64,000 bases of DNA from SG8-30 sp964406445 (GCA_964406445.1 CAYORU010000016.1:4303-68302); one strand, 5' to 3'. Shown: positions 48,006-57,235, counted from the stretch's first letter. Translations and numbers: made by a program. Notes: a model not told the origin generated them from the sequence alone.

Positions 48006-48776
48006 CTACGGCGGAGGTCGCAGCCAGCCGATCTCCGTCGCCGTCAGTTCGCCGACGACCGCCTGTCCGAGGCCCGCCGGCATGACCGCCTCGCCGGGCG
48101 CGACGGCCAGGCGTCCGGCCATGATCTCCGCGAAGGCCTGCGGGTAGCGCGGGTCGGCGCCCGGCTCGCCGTAGCCGTCCGGGAAGCGCGGCAGGTTGCT
48201 CACGGGATCGTACTTGTCGCTCGCGCCGAGCGCATGCAGCACCTCGTGCGCGATCACGAGGCTGTTGGTCGCGTCCGCCGCCGGGTCGGCGTAGCCGTGG
48301 ACCACGCCGAGCAGGCCCTTCTGCAGGCCGAGCGAGTGCGGCACGGCTTCCACCTGCGTCGGGTCGTGGTAGAGCACGAAGACGCGGACGTCGGCGAGGG
48401 CGTCTCCCGCGTGGCGCGCGCTGTAGAGCCGCGTGCGCAGGCTCCACAGGACACGTCCCACGAGCCCGGCATCGGGGGCGAGCTCGGGCGGGCGGGCGTC
48501 GACCGCCGGGTACACCTCGACATGCACGGGACGCTCGATCGAAAGCCCGTAAGCCTCCGCCTCGCGCTCGAAGAAACGCTCGATGTCGGCGAAGCGCTCG
48601 CGGGACAGGCCGGCGATGTAGCGGTCGGTCGCCGGCGCGCCGTCGCCGTTCACCGGGAAGATCGCGATCCAGGCCGTGTGCTCCCACTCGGCCATGCGCC
48701 GGCGGTCGGCCCAGGTGTAGAGGGCGACGAGGGCGAGCAGCACGACGAGCAGCGTGATCCGCAGCGTCTTCCACAC
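48006..48776 (-). CDS. Membrane-anchored HExxH protein of unknown function
   Basis: A 256-aa protein with one N-terminal membrane helix (about residues 4-22, LRITLLVVLLALVALYTWA). The periplasmic region has SLVIAHEVLHALGASDKYDP near residue 183, a HExxH zinc-metalloprotease-type site. A second motif near the end reads EIMAGRLAVAPGEAVMPAG. Upstream there is VFVLYHDPTQVEAVPHSLGL. I cannot name the family. The start is GTG 48776. It sits 10 bp downstream of the nodT-like gene on the same strand, as the last gene of the efflux operon. Confidence 0.75.
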   Translation of the reverse strand: MWKTLRITLLVVLLALVALYTWADRRRMAEWEHTAWIAIFPVNGDGAPATDRYIAGLSRERFADIERFFEREAEAYGLSIERPVHVEVYPAVDARPPELAPDAGLVGRVLWSLRTRLYSARHAGDALADVRVFVLYHDPTQVEAVPHSLGLQKGLLGVVHGYADPAADATNSLVIAHEVLHALGASDKYDPVSNLPRFPDGYGEPGADPRYPQAFAEIMAGRLAVAPGEAVMPAGLGQAVVGELTATEIGWLRPPP

Positions 48777-48786
48777 GGCGGCGCCC

Positions 48787-50175
48787 TCAGGGATCTCCCG
48801 CCAGCGCCTTGTGCACCGCGGCGAGCGCAGTGGCACGGCGGGTGCGCGCCTGCACCAGCTGGTCCTCGAGCTCGAGCCGCGTCCGCTCGGCGTCGAGCAC
48901 CTCGAGGAAGTCGCTCGCCCCGGCGGAGAAACGCAGGTCGGCGAGCCGCGCCGCCTCGCCCGCGGCCTTCGCAGCGCTCTCGAGCTCCGTCGCGGCCTGG
49001 TTGGCGGCACGCAGGCCGGCGAGCGCGTTCTCCGTTTCCTCGAGCGCAGCGAGCACGGTCTCCCGGTAGGCCGCGATCGCGCCTTCGCGCCGCGCCTCGG
49101 CCGCGCGGACGTTCTGCCGCACCCGGCCCACGTCGAGGAACCGCCAGCTGATCGAGGGCCCGTAGAACCATCGCTCGGCCCCTGAATCGCCGATGCCGCT
49201 GCTGGTGGGCGCCGTCCAGCCGAAGCCGCCGAACAGCTCGAGCTTCGGGAAGTACTCGGCGACCTCGACGCCGACGTCCGAGGCGGCTGCCGCGAGCCGA
49301 CGCTCGGCCTCGCGCACGTCCGGGCGACGGCGCAGCCAGTCCTCCGGCGTGCCGGCGTGCGCGAAGCTCGCCAACCCGGGCATCGCCGCGCCCGGATCTA
49401 GGTTCGCGCGCAGGGTCGCGAGCGGCCATGCGGTGAGCACCGCCAGTCGCTGTTCCTGGCGGACGATCTCCGCGTCCGCCTCGGGCACCGTCGCCGCGAC
49501 GGAACGGGCCTGGGCCTCGGCGCGAGCCACGTCGAGCGCGTTCGCGCGCCCGGCGTCGAGCTGCGCCTCGAGCAGCCGGACGTTCTCCTCGAGGTTCTCG
49601 AGCTGGCGACCCAGCAGAGCGCGGCGCTCGCGCGCGCCGATCAGCGAGAACCAGGCCTGCGCGGTCTCCGCGATCACGGACTGGCGCACCGCCTCGAGCG
49701 CCGCGGCGTCCGCCTCGACGCGGCGGAAGATGGCCCGCGCCTGGTTGCGCAGGCTGCCGAACAGGTCGATCTCCCAGCGCGCGTCGAAGCCGGCGCGCCA
49801 GGTCTCGATCTCGCCGAGACCCTCGGTGGCGAACGGGTCGCGAGCGCTGTCCTCGCGGCGCTCGACGTCCCCGCCAGCCGTCACGGTCGGGAAGTAGGCA
49901 AAGGTCGACAGACCGGCGAGCGAGCGCGTCTCGGCGAGCCGCGCCGCCGCCTGCGCGAGCCCCTGGTTCGCCTCGACCGCGCGGGAGACGAGCGCGTCGA
50001 GCTCGGCGCTGCCGAAGGCCGACCACAGGGTCGACACCGGCGCGTCGGCCGCCGGCGCCTCGCCGGCCTGGTCGAAGCGCGCCGGCAGCTCGGTGGCGGG
50101 CTCGACGTGGCGGGGTCCGACGGTACAGCCGACGATCCCGAGCGCGACCAGGAGGGCCAGCACCGCGCTACGCAT
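48787..50175 (-). CDS. NodT-family outer-membrane efflux lipoprotein (RND outer factor)
   Basis: A 462-aa TolC-fold outer-membrane factor with a lipobox (LGIVGC near residue 17) followed by TVGPRHVEP, the usual N-terminus of NodT/OprM-like proteins. Helical repeats have TLWSAFGSAELDALVSRAVE, DARWEIDLFGSLRNQARAI and PDVREAERRLAAAASDVGVE, the last at the second repeat. It would form the outer-membrane exit of the adjacent RND pump. It overlaps the RND gene by 8 bp, so it is in the same operon. Confidence 0.93.
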   Translation of the reverse strand: MRSAVLALLVALGIVGCTVGPRHVEPATELPARFDQAGEAPAADAPVSTLWSAFGSAELDALVSRAVEANQGLAQAAARLAETRSLAGLSTFAYFPTVTAGGDVERREDSARDPFATEGLGEIETWRAGFDARWEIDLFGSLRNQARAIFRRVEADAAALEAVRQSVIAETAQAWFSLIGARERRALLGRQLENLEENVRLLEAQLDAGRANALDVARAEAQARSVAATVPEADAEIVRQEQRLAVLTAWPLATLRANLDPGAAMPGLASFAHAGTPEDWLRRRPDVREAERRLAAAASDVGVEVAEYFPKLELFGGFGWTAPTSSGIGDSGAERWFYGPSISWRFLDVGRVRQNVRAAEARREGAIAAYRETVLAALEETENALAGLRAANQAATELESAAKAAGEAARLADLRFSAGASDFLEVLDAERTRLELEDQLVQARTRRATALAAVHKALAGDP

Positions 50176-53100
50176 GGCCGCCTCCCGCCGCGAGGCGCGC
50201 CGCCCGACGCTGCTTGCGGGCCTCGGCGAGCCTGCGGATCACCACGTAGAACACCGGGGTGAAGAACAGGCCGAAGAAGGTCACACCGAGCATGCCCGAG
50301 ATGACGGTGACGCCCATGACCTGCCGCACCTCGGCGCCCGCACCCGAGGCGAACACCAGCGGCACCACGCCGGCGATGAAGGCGAAGCTGGTCATCAGGA
50401 TCGGACGCAATCGCAGCCGGCTCGCCTCGACCGCCGCCTCGACGATGCCGCGGCCCTGCTCCTCGAGGTCACGCGCGAACTCCACGATCAGGATGGCGTT
50501 CTTGCAGGCGAGCCCGATCAGCACGACGAAGCCGATCTTGGTGAAGATGTTGTTGTCGAGGAAGGACGGCGCGAAGTCCGGCGGCGAGATCGCGAGCCAC
50601 AGGCCGTGGAAGAAGTTCACCAGCCAGATTCCGCCGATGGCGGAGAGCAGGCACAAGGGTACGATCAGGATGATGGCGAGCGGCAGCGTCCAGCTCTCGT
50701 AGAGGCCGGCCAGCACCAGGAACACCAGCAGCACGCACAGCGGGAACACGAGGATCGCGGTGTTTCCCTGGGTCGCCTGCTGGTAGGTCAGGCCCGTCCA
50801 CTCGAAGTCCATGCCGCGCGGCAGGACCTGCGCGGCGAGCTCGCGGACACGCTCGAGCGCCTCGGTGGAGGACAGCTCGGCGGGGTTGACCCCCGCGGCG
50901 ATGTCCGCGGCTGGATAGGCGTTGTAGCGGATGACCGGATCCGGGCCGAAGCCGGGCTCGAGCCGGACCATGCTGCTGAGCGGCACCATCTCCCCGCGGG
51001 CATTGCGCAACTCGAGCCGCGACAGGTCGGAGATCTCGTCGCGAAACGGCGCATCCGCCTGGGCGTAGACGCCGTAAGTCCGCCCGAACAGGTTGAAGTC
51101 GTTGACATAGGCGGACCCGAGGTAGACCTGCAGCGTTCCGTAGAGCTCAGACAGGTCGACGCCCTGTTCCTTGGCGCGCGTCCGGTCGACGATCGCGTCG
51201 AGCTGCGGGACGTTCGACTGGAACGCGCTGAAGGTGCCGAGCGGGTCCATCCCGGGCGCGCCGCGGATGGCGCCCACCAGCGCCTGCGTCTGCCTGTCGA
51301 GCTCGCCGTAGCCGATGTTGGCCCGGTCCTGGACGTACAGCTCCACGCCCGTGGCGTTGCCGAGGCCCAGCACCGGCGGCGGCATCAAGGCGAAGGCGAG
51401 CCCGTCCTGGATGCCGGCGAAGCCCATGTTGAGCCGCGCGGCGATCTCCGCCGCCGACAGCTCGCGCTCGTGCGACGGCTTGAGGCCGATGAACGCGGTG
51501 CCGGCATTCGGCGTGTTGGTGAAATGCACGGCGTTGAGGCCCGGCAGCTGCACCATGCTCTCGATGCCGGGCGTGTCGCGGGCGATGTCGCCCATCCGGC
51601 GCATCGCCTCGGCGGTACGTTCGATCGTCGCGCCCTCAGGCAGCTGCAGGGCCGCGAACAGGAACAGCTTGTCCTGGGTCGGGATGAAGCCGCCCGGTAC
51701 CGCGCGGAAGCCGATGATCGTCAAGACGATCAGCACGCCGTAGATGACGAGCAGCCGCGGGGCGCGGCCGATCACGCCGCCGATGCCGCTCGAGTAGCGC
51801 TCGGCATTCCTGTTGAAGAAGCGGTTGAAGCGCCCGAACGCGCCACCGAGGATCCGCTCGATGCCGCGCCCGAGCCGGTCGGGCGGGGCGTCGCGGGGAT
51901 TGAGCAGCACCGCGGCGAGCGCCGGCGACAGCGTCAGCGAGTTGAAGGCCGAGATCAGCACCGAGGCGGCGATGGTCACGGCGAACTGGCTGTAGAACTG
52001 CCCGGTCACGCCGCCGAGGAAGGCGAGCGGCACGAACACGGCCGAGAGCACCAGCGAGATGGCGATGATCGGACCCGAGACCTCGCTCATCGCCTGGTGG
52101 GCCGCGTCGCGGGGCGACATGCCGTGCTCGATGTGCCGCTCGACGTTCTCCACCACCACGATGGCGTCGTCCACCACGATGCCGATCGCGAGCACGAGCC
52201 CGAACAGCGTCAGCACGTTGACGGAGTAGCCGAGGCCCCACAGGACGGCGAAGGTCCCGACGATGGACACCGGCACCGCGATCAGCGGGATCAGCGAGGC
52301 GCGCCAGGTCTGCAGGAACAGCACGACGACGATCACGACGAGCGCCACCGCCTCGAGCAGGGTCATCACCACCTTGCGGATCGACTCCTGAACGAACACC
52401 GTCGGGTCGTAGACCACCGTCCATTCGATGCCCTCGGGAAAGCCCCCGGCCAGCTCGGCCATGCGCGCGCGCACGGCCGCGGACAGCTCGACGGTGTTGG
52501 CGCCGGGCGCCTCGAAGATGGCGATCGCCGCGGCGTCCTCGTTGTCGAGCAGCGAGCCGAGCGCGTAGCTCTGCGAACCGAGCTCGACGCGGGCGACGTC
52601 GCGCAGGCGGGTCACCGCGACGCCGTCGGACTTCAGGACGATCGCGCCGAACTCCTCGGGGGTGGACAGGCGGCCCTGCGCGTTCACCGGCAGCTGCAGC
52701 ACGCCACCTGCCGGCGTCGGCGGTCCGCCGATGGCGCCGGCCGAGACCTCGACGTTCTGCTCGCGGATCGCCCGGACGATGTCGCTCGCGGTGAGTCCGC
52801 GCGAGGCGGCCTGTTCCGGGTCGATCCAAACCCGCATCGCGTAGGTGCCGGCGCCGAAGGCGATCACCTGGCCGATGCCCGGCAGGCGCGCGATCTCGTC
52901 ACGCACGCGCAGGGTGGCGAAGTTGGACAGGTACAGCGCGTCGTAGCGCTGGTCCGGCGAGTACAGGTGCACCACCATGGTGAGGTTCGGCGAGGCCTTG
53001 GCGGTCGTGACGCCGAGCGCGCGCACCGGCTCCGGCAGCCGCGGCAGCACCTGCGAGACGCGGTTCTGCACCTGCACCGCCGCGAGGTCGACGTCGGTGC

Positions 53101-53404
53101 CGGTCGCGAAGGTGATCGTCAACTTCATGACGCCGTCCGAGCCGGACGTCGACTTCATGTAGATCATGCCCTCGACGCCGTTGATGGCCTCCTCGAGGGG
53201 ACTTGCGACGGTGTCGGCGACGGTGCGCGGGTTGGCGCCCGGGTAGGTCGCCGTCACCTGCACCGACGGCGGCACCACGTCCGGATATTCGCTGACCGGC
53301 AGGTTGGGGATGGCGATCAGTCCCGCGACGAGGATGAGCGCGGACAGGACCGTCGCCAGGACCGGGCGGTCGACGAAGACCCGGGAAAGATCTGCGTGGG
53401 CCAT
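50168..53404 (-). CDS. RND multidrug efflux permease (HAE-1 family)
   Basis: A 1078-aa inner-membrane proton antiporter. The N-terminus FVDRPVLATVLSALILVAGL and PVSEYPDVVPPSVQVTATYP are AcrB/MexF-like. The proton-relay Asp pair is in GLVLAIGIVVDDAIVVVE near residue 410, and TM10-11 with the Lys partner is in FTKIGFVVLIGLACKNAILI near 950. Two large periplasmic loops are present. It is most like MexF/AcrF-type HAE-1 pumps. Substrates cannot be read from sequence. Start ATG 53404; the adaptor gene stops 4 bases upstream. Confidence 0.95.
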   Translation of the reverse strand: MAHADLSRVFVDRPVLATVLSALILVAGLIAIPNLPVSEYPDVVPPSVQVTATYPGANPRTVADTVASPLEEAINGVEGMIYMKSTSGSDGVMKLTITFATGTDVDLAAVQVQNRVSQVLPRLPEPVRALGVTTAKASPNLTMVVHLYSPDQRYDALYLSNFATLRVRDEIARLPGIGQVIAFGAGTYAMRVWIDPEQAASRGLTASDIVRAIREQNVEVSAGAIGGPPTPAGGVLQLPVNAQGRLSTPEEFGAIVLKSDGVAVTRLRDVARVELGSQSYALGSLLDNEDAAAIAIFEAPGANTVELSAAVRARMAELAGGFPEGIEWTVVYDPTVFVQESIRKVVMTLLEAVALVVIVVVLFLQTWRASLIPLIAVPVSIVGTFAVLWGLGYSVNVLTLFGLVLAIGIVVDDAIVVVENVERHIEHGMSPRDAAHQAMSEVSGPIIAISLVLSAVFVPLAFLGGVTGQFYSQFAVTIAASVLISAFNSLTLSPALAAVLLNPRDAPPDRLGRGIERILGGAFGRFNRFFNRNAERYSSGIGGVIGRAPRLLVIYGVLIVLTIIGFRAVPGGFIPTQDKLFLFAALQLPEGATIERTAEAMRRMGDIARDTPGIESMVQLPGLNAVHFTNTPNAGTAFIGLKPSHERELSAAEIAARLNMGFAGIQDGLAFALMPPPVLGLGNATGVELYVQDRANIGYGELDRQTQALVGAIRGAPGMDPLGTFSAFQSNVPQLDAIVDRTRAKEQGVDLSELYGTLQVYLGSAYVNDFNLFGRTYGVYAQADAPFRDEISDLSRLELRNARGEMVPLSSMVRLEPGFGPDPVIRYNAYPAADIAAGVNPAELSSTEALERVRELAAQVLPRGMDFEWTGLTYQQATQGNTAILVFPLCVLLVFLVLAGLYESWTLPLAIILIVPLCLLSAIGGIWLVNFFHGLWLAISPPDFAPSFLDNNIFTKIGFVVLIGLACKNAILIVEFARDLEEQGRGIVEAAVEASRLRLRPILMTSFAFIAGVVPLVFASGAGAEVRQVMGVTVISGMLGVTFFGLFFTPVFYVVIRRLAEARKQRRAARLAAGGGHA

Positions 53405-53408
53405 GGGG

Positions 53409-54608
53409 TCAGCCCGCGGGTGCGGCGGGTGCGGCGGGCGCGTCCGGCGGCGGCGAGTTCGGCGCGTCCATCGGCACCTCGCGCGGGTTCACCGGCTGTC
53501 CCGGGAAGAACACCTTGCGCACGCCGTTCACGATCACCTTGTCGCCCGGCGCGAGCCCGGACTCGACGACCCTCAGGCCCTCGATCCGGGGCCCGAGCGT
53601 GACGTCGCGGCGCATCGCGGCGTTGCCTTCGCCGATGACGTACACGTAGCGCCGGTCCTGGTCGGTCAGCAGCGCCTGCTCGTGGATCAGCAGCGCGTCG
53701 GTCTTGGAGGCGCCGAGCAGGCGCAGGCGCGCGAACAGGCCCGGGGTCAGGATGCCGTCCGGATTCGGAACCACCGCCCGGCCGCGGATGGTGCCGGTCG
53801 CCGGGTTCAGGGCATTGTCCACGAAGTCCATCTCGCCGCGGTGCGGGAAGCCCTCCTCGCTCGACAGGCCGACGAGGACCGGGTTGCGCGCGTCACGCGA
53901 GCTCGGCCGCTCGCCGTCCCGCGCGAGCTGCTGGTAGCGGAGGTAGGCGCGCTCGTCGCCCTCGAAGACGACGTGCACGGGGTCCACGGAAACCAGGGTC
54001 GTCAGCAGCGTCTCGCTGGGGCTTACGAGGTTGCCGGGTTTCACCAGCACCGCGCCAACACGACCGCTGAACGGCGCGCGCAGGCGCGTGAAGGACAGAT
54101 TCAGCTCGGCCTGCGCGAGGCGCGCCCGCGCCGCGAGCGCGTCGGCCTCGGCCTGGCGCGCCTCCGACTGGCGCGCCTCGAGCTCGCCGCGCGACACGGC
54201 GCGGGCTTCGATCAGCTTCTCGGCCCGCGCCAGCTCCTGACGCGCGACCTCGATGCGCGCCTCGGCGCGCGCCAGGTCGGCCCGCGCGGCGTCCACGGCC
54301 GACCGGTACTCGCGGTCGTCGATGGTGAACAGCAGGTCGCCCTTCGCGACCAGCGCACCCTCGCGGAAGTGACTCGCGTCGAGGTAGCCGGCCACCCGCG
54401 GCCTGATTTCCACCGCATCCACCGCCTCGATCCGCCCGGTGTAGTCGTCCCACTCCGTGATGGAGCGCTGCGCCACGGTGGCGACGCTGACGTCCGGGGG
54501 CGGGAACTGGGGCGGACCGCCGCCGCCGCAGGCCGAAAGCGCGCCGGCCGCGAGGACCGCGGCCGGAACCCACCGGCGCCGCTGCGCCGCCGAGCTTGAA
54601 GAAGACAC
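53409..54608 (-). CDS. RND periplasmic adaptor lipoprotein (membrane fusion protein)
   Basis: A 399-aa MFP linking the RND pump to the outer-membrane factor. It has a signal peptide with lipobox LSAC at about residue 27, then the lipoyl domain (VEIRPRVAGYLDASHFREGA and FTIDDREY), a coiled-coil hairpin (about 110-190), a beta-barrel domain and the C-terminal VVESGLAPGDKVIVNGVRKV. A strong AGGAG sits eight bases before GTG 54608. It is directly followed by the permease gene and is 11 bp from the tetR stop. Confidence 0.94.
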   Translation of the reverse strand: MSSSSSAAQRRRWVPAAVLAAGALSACGGGGPPQFPPPDVSVATVAQRSITEWDDYTGRIEAVDAVEIRPRVAGYLDASHFREGALVAKGDLLFTIDDREYRSAVDAARADLARAEARIEVARQELARAEKLIEARAVSRGELEARQSEARQAEADALAARARLAQAELNLSFTRLRAPFSGRVGAVLVKPGNLVSPSETLLTTLVSVDPVHVVFEGDERAYLRYQQLARDGERPSSRDARNPVLVGLSSEEGFPHRGEMDFVDNALNPATGTIRGRAVVPNPDGILTPGLFARLRLLGASKTDALLIHEQALLTDQDRRYVYVIGEGNAAMRRDVTLGPRIEGLRVVESGLAPGDKVIVNGVRKVFFPGQPVNPREVPMDAPNSPPPDAPAAPAAPAG

Positions 54609-54619
54609 TCTGGATACTC

Positions 54620-55186
54620 CTAGGCTACGTCCGTTTGCCGATCGTGGCCCCACTCGCGGGCCAGCTGCTCCATCAGCGCCACCAGTCGCCGGCGCGCCGG
54701 CGCCGGCATCGAGAACACCTGCAGCAGTTCCTGCCACACCAACCCCTCGACGGCGAGCTTCAGCAGGTGCATGCGCAGGTCGCGCTCGGTCCAGCTCACG
54801 CGCCCGAGCCGCGCCTTCATTTCCTCGCGACAGGGATCCATCAGCGACGGATCGAGCGTCGCGGCGCTCAGCATGCCGCAGAGGAACCGCCGCCGGTCGT
54901 CGTCCTGGGCCGTGAAGGCCCGGATGAAGCCGACGAGGCGCGCCGTCTCGGGGTCGCAGTCGGACGGCGCCTGCGCCGCCTCTGCCTCGGACCAGCGCCC
55001 GAGGTCCGATTCGAGCAGGCCGCGCAGCAGCGCTTCCTTGGTCGGAAAATGATAGGTGATCCCGCCGCGTGTGACGCCGCTCTCCCTGACCAGCTCGTCG
55101 AAGGTCAGCGCGCCCGCGCCGCGCGTGCTGACGATCCGCCGGGCGGATTCGAGGATCTTCACGCGCGCTTCAGGGTGACGGCCCAT
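54620..55186 (-). CDS. TetR-family repressor of the RND efflux operon
   Basis: A 188-aa TetR protein. The HTH is LTFDELVRESGVTRGGITYHFPTKEALLRGLL at about residues 25-56, written here as two pieces of the same helix-turn-helix region. The ligand domain is alpha-helical and variable. ATG 55186 gives a standard length; M16 upstream is not needed. It is the first gene of the mfp-rnd-nodT run on the same strand. A 24-bp dyad lies between its -35 and -10 and overlaps the -10, so autorepression with release by an efflux substrate is likely. Confidence 0.93.
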   Translation of the reverse strand: MGRHPEARVKILESARRIVSTRGAGALTFDELVRESGVTRGGITYHFPTKEALLRGLLESDLGRWSEAEAAQAPSDCDPETARLVGFIRAFTAQDDDRRRFLCGMLSAATLDPSLMDPCREEMKARLGRVSWTERDLRMHLLKLAVEGLVWQELLQVFSMPAPARRRLVALMEQLAREWGHDRQTDVA

Positions 55187-55192
55187 CGAGTT

Positions 55193-55222
55193 ACTGTACA
55201 GAATGTTCTGTTCAGTTATCAA
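55193..55222 (-). promoter_or_regulatory. tetR/RND promoter with embedded TetR-type operator
   Basis: A 24-bp imperfect palindrome at 55193-55216 has arms ACTGTACAGAA and TTCTGTTCAGT (one mismatch) around TG. On the minus strand a TTGATA (55222-55217) and TACAGT (55198-55193) are 18 bases apart, and the palindrome exactly fills the spacer and -10. Repressor binding here would block the promoter. Confidence 0.65.
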
Positions 55223-55278
55223 GCAGTGCACAAATCCGAGCGTTGCAAAGAGTGCGATAGGCGACGTCTATGGATTTT

Positions 55279-55297
55279 ATAAATGAGAATCATTTGC
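55279..55297. promoter_or_regulatory. Predicted Fur box upstream of the DUF2061 gene
   Basis: The 19-base site matches the classical Fur consensus at 13 of 19 positions, including the central AATGAnAATCATT core. It overlaps a TATAAA -10-like box (55278-55283). The downstream gene (ATG 55359) may therefore be repressed by iron. Confidence 0.6.
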
Positions 55298-55358
55298 ATA
55301 TGAACTGGCCAGGCGAGACCCTGCAAGCCTCTTCGGAACCGCCTGGCAGGAACACCGC

Positions 55359-55577
55359 ATGACCCAGGACCTGATGAAAACGCTTTCTTTCGCCGCGCTG
55401 CACTTCGGCGTCGCCTTCAGCGTCGCCTACGCGTTGACCGGCTCCCTCGCCGTGGCGACCGGCATCGGCCTGATCGAGCCGCTGGCGAACACAGTGGCCT
55501 TCTTCTTCCACGAGCGGCTGTGGCGCCGGGCCGGGACGGGCCGAACCGCCGGCACGCCGGCCGCCAGCGCCGCCTAG
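55359..55577 (+). CDS. DUF2061 small membrane protein
   Basis: A 72-aa protein with two membrane helices: MKTLSFAALHFGVAFSVAYA and SLAVATGIGLIEPLANTVAF, then FFHERLW, the conserved C-terminal motif of DUF2061. Function unknown. Its TAG stop shares the palindrome CTAG with the stop of the convergent GGDEF gene. A Fur box lies upstream, which hints at a role in metal-limited growth. ATG 55359 is preferred; M6 is an alternative. Confidence 0.85.
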   Translation: MTQDLMKTLSFAALHFGVAFSVAYALTGSLAVATGIGLIEPLANTVAFFFHERLWRRAGTGRTAGTPAASAA

Positions 55578-57235
55578 GCGACCGCCGGCGCCGCGAGCTG
55601 CACCCGGTTTCGGCCGAAGCCCTTGGCCGCGTAGACCGCGGCGTCGGCGCGCGCGATGAGGCGCTCGCCCTGGTCTTCCTGCGGCTCGAGCGCCGCGACG
55701 CCGATGCTGCAGGTGAGCCGGATCGTCTCGCCGAAACCGTCGACCGACAGCCCGGCGACCCGCTCGACGATGCGCCGCGCGATCGCCTCGGCGGCCGCGG
55801 CATCCGCCCCGCCGAGGATCACCGCGAACTCCTCGCCGCCGTAGCGCCCGATCGCGTCGGAAGCGCGCAGCTCGGCCTGGATCGGCGCGATGACCGCGCG
55901 CAGGCAGGCGTCGCCGGCGAGATGGCCGTGACGGTCGTTGATCCCCTTGAAGTGATCGAGATCGATGAACAGCAGCGACAGCGGCTGGCCGCGGTCCCTG
56001 GCCTGGACACAGGCCGCCTCCAGGCGCTCGAGCAGCGAGCGCCGGTTGAGGACGCCGGTCAGCGGGTCCGTCTGCGCCCGCCGTTCCGCCTCAGACAGTG
56101 CGCGGCGTGCGAGCCGGAGGCGGTCGGCCACGCCGAGCGCCACCAGCACCGCTGCGGCAACCATGGACAGCGGCAAACCGTAGTACACGAGCAGCGACTC
56201 GTCGCGCCCGACGAGAAATGTGATCGCCGCGGCGATCGTGAAGGCCTCGAGCAGCAACCATGCGAGCAGGAACCAGCCGGCGGCACGGCTGCCACGTCGC
56301 CACGCGAGGAAGGCCACCACCAGCGTGAACAGCGCGGCGCCGAGGAACATCACGTTGCCCACGCTCGCGACCAGGCCGCCGAGGCCGACGAGATCGCCCA
56401 GGTTCGCGAAGGCCAGCAGCACGAACAGCCAGGCGAGAACGCCAAAGGCCGCGTAAACGCGCGGCGAGAACCGCGCGAGGTCGGCGATCTCGCGCACGAA
56501 CAGGCAGGCGACCGCGCCGGAGAGCGCCGCGGGGACATTCCACGTGTGCTGCTGCGCCGGCGCCGCGATCCGCAGGAGCGGCCAGTCGAAGCCCACGCCC
56601 GACAGGTAGGCGATGTAGAGCGCCTGCAGGGCGAACAGGCCGCCGTAGAGCAGCAGCAGCCGCTCGGGCAGCAGGAACCAGATCAGGAGCGCCGCGAGCG
56701 CCATCGCCGCCAGCGCGCCGAAGGCGAGCGCGATGACCTGCCCCTGCCAGGCCGCCTCGTTCAGCGCCCCGGCGACCGTCGCGATCGAGAACGACAATTC
56801 TTCCGCGCCGCGCCCCGCGGCGGACACGCGCACGTACACCAGATCCCCGGGCCGCAGGCCGGGCAGCGCGTAAAGCGCGCGCTCGACGGCGCGAAACGTC
56901 GAGGGCAGGTTCGCGGCGACCAGCGACTGCGCTTCGCCTGCCCGGTACACCTCGAGCTCGAGGTGGCGGCCCTTGTGGACGAGGAGCGCAGGGACGCCCC
57001 CTTCCGCATCGCGGTCCGCGCGAAGCCGCAGCCAGAACGGCGTGCCGCGCAGGCGGGCCTCGCGGAACACGTACGCCCCGAAGCGAGAGTCGAGTTCGCC
57101 CGAGGCCACGGCGGCCGGCGGCGGATCGCCGGCCTCCAAGGGCAACGCCTCGACGATCGCCGTCGCGCCGCGCGCGGGGGGCGCCGGCGCGAGCGCCACG
57201 AGGCAGAAGACGAGCAGCAGCGAGGGATGTCGCAC
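55574..57235 (-). CDS. 7TM-DISM diguanylate cyclase (GGDEF)
   Basis: A 553-aa protein. A signal peptide (VRHPSLLLVFCLVALAPAPP) is followed by a periplasmic 7TMR-DISM-type sensor (about 25-160) and seven predicted membrane helices (about 170-380). A C-terminal GGDEF domain has DPLTGVLNRRSLLERL and FIDLDHFKGINDRHGHLAGD, with an intact active site GGEEF near residue 480. An RxxD inhibitory site (RASD) lies five residues upstream. It should synthesise cyclic di-GMP with product feedback. GTG 57235 is chosen for the signal peptide; the longer frame is a GC artefact. Confidence 0.92.
   Translation of the reverse strand: MRHPSLLLVFCLVALAPAPPARGATAIVEALPLEAGDPPPAAVASGELDSRFGAYVFREARLRGTPFWLRLRADRDAEGGVPALLVHKGRHLELEVYRAGEAQSLVAANLPSTFRAVERALYALPGLRPGDLVYVRVSAAGRGAEELSFSIATVAGALNEAAWQGQVIALAFGALAAMALAALLIWFLLPERLLLLYGGLFALQALYIAYLSGVGFDWPLLRIAAPAQQHTWNVPAALSGAVACLFVREIADLARFSPRVYAAFGVLAWLFVLLAFANLGDLVGLGGLVASVGNVMFLGAALFTLVVAFLAWRRGSRAAGWFLLAWLLLEAFTIAAAITFLVGRDESLLVYYGLPLSMVAAAVLVALGVADRLRLARRALSEAERRAQTDPLTGVLNRRSLLERLEAACVQARDRGQPLSLLFIDLDHFKGINDRHGHLAGDACLRAVIAPIQAELRASDAIGRYGGEEFAVILGGADAAAAEAIARRIVERVAGLSVDGFGETIRLTCSIGVAALEPQEDQGERLIARADAAVYAAKGFGRNRVQLAAPAVA

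Noticed and set aside
50093..53602. 1169-aa plus-strand frame over the efflux permease
   Set aside because: An antisense artefact of the RND gene. The minus-strand product has full-length HAE-1 motifs, while this frame is His/Glu/Arg-rich and without hydrophobic structure.
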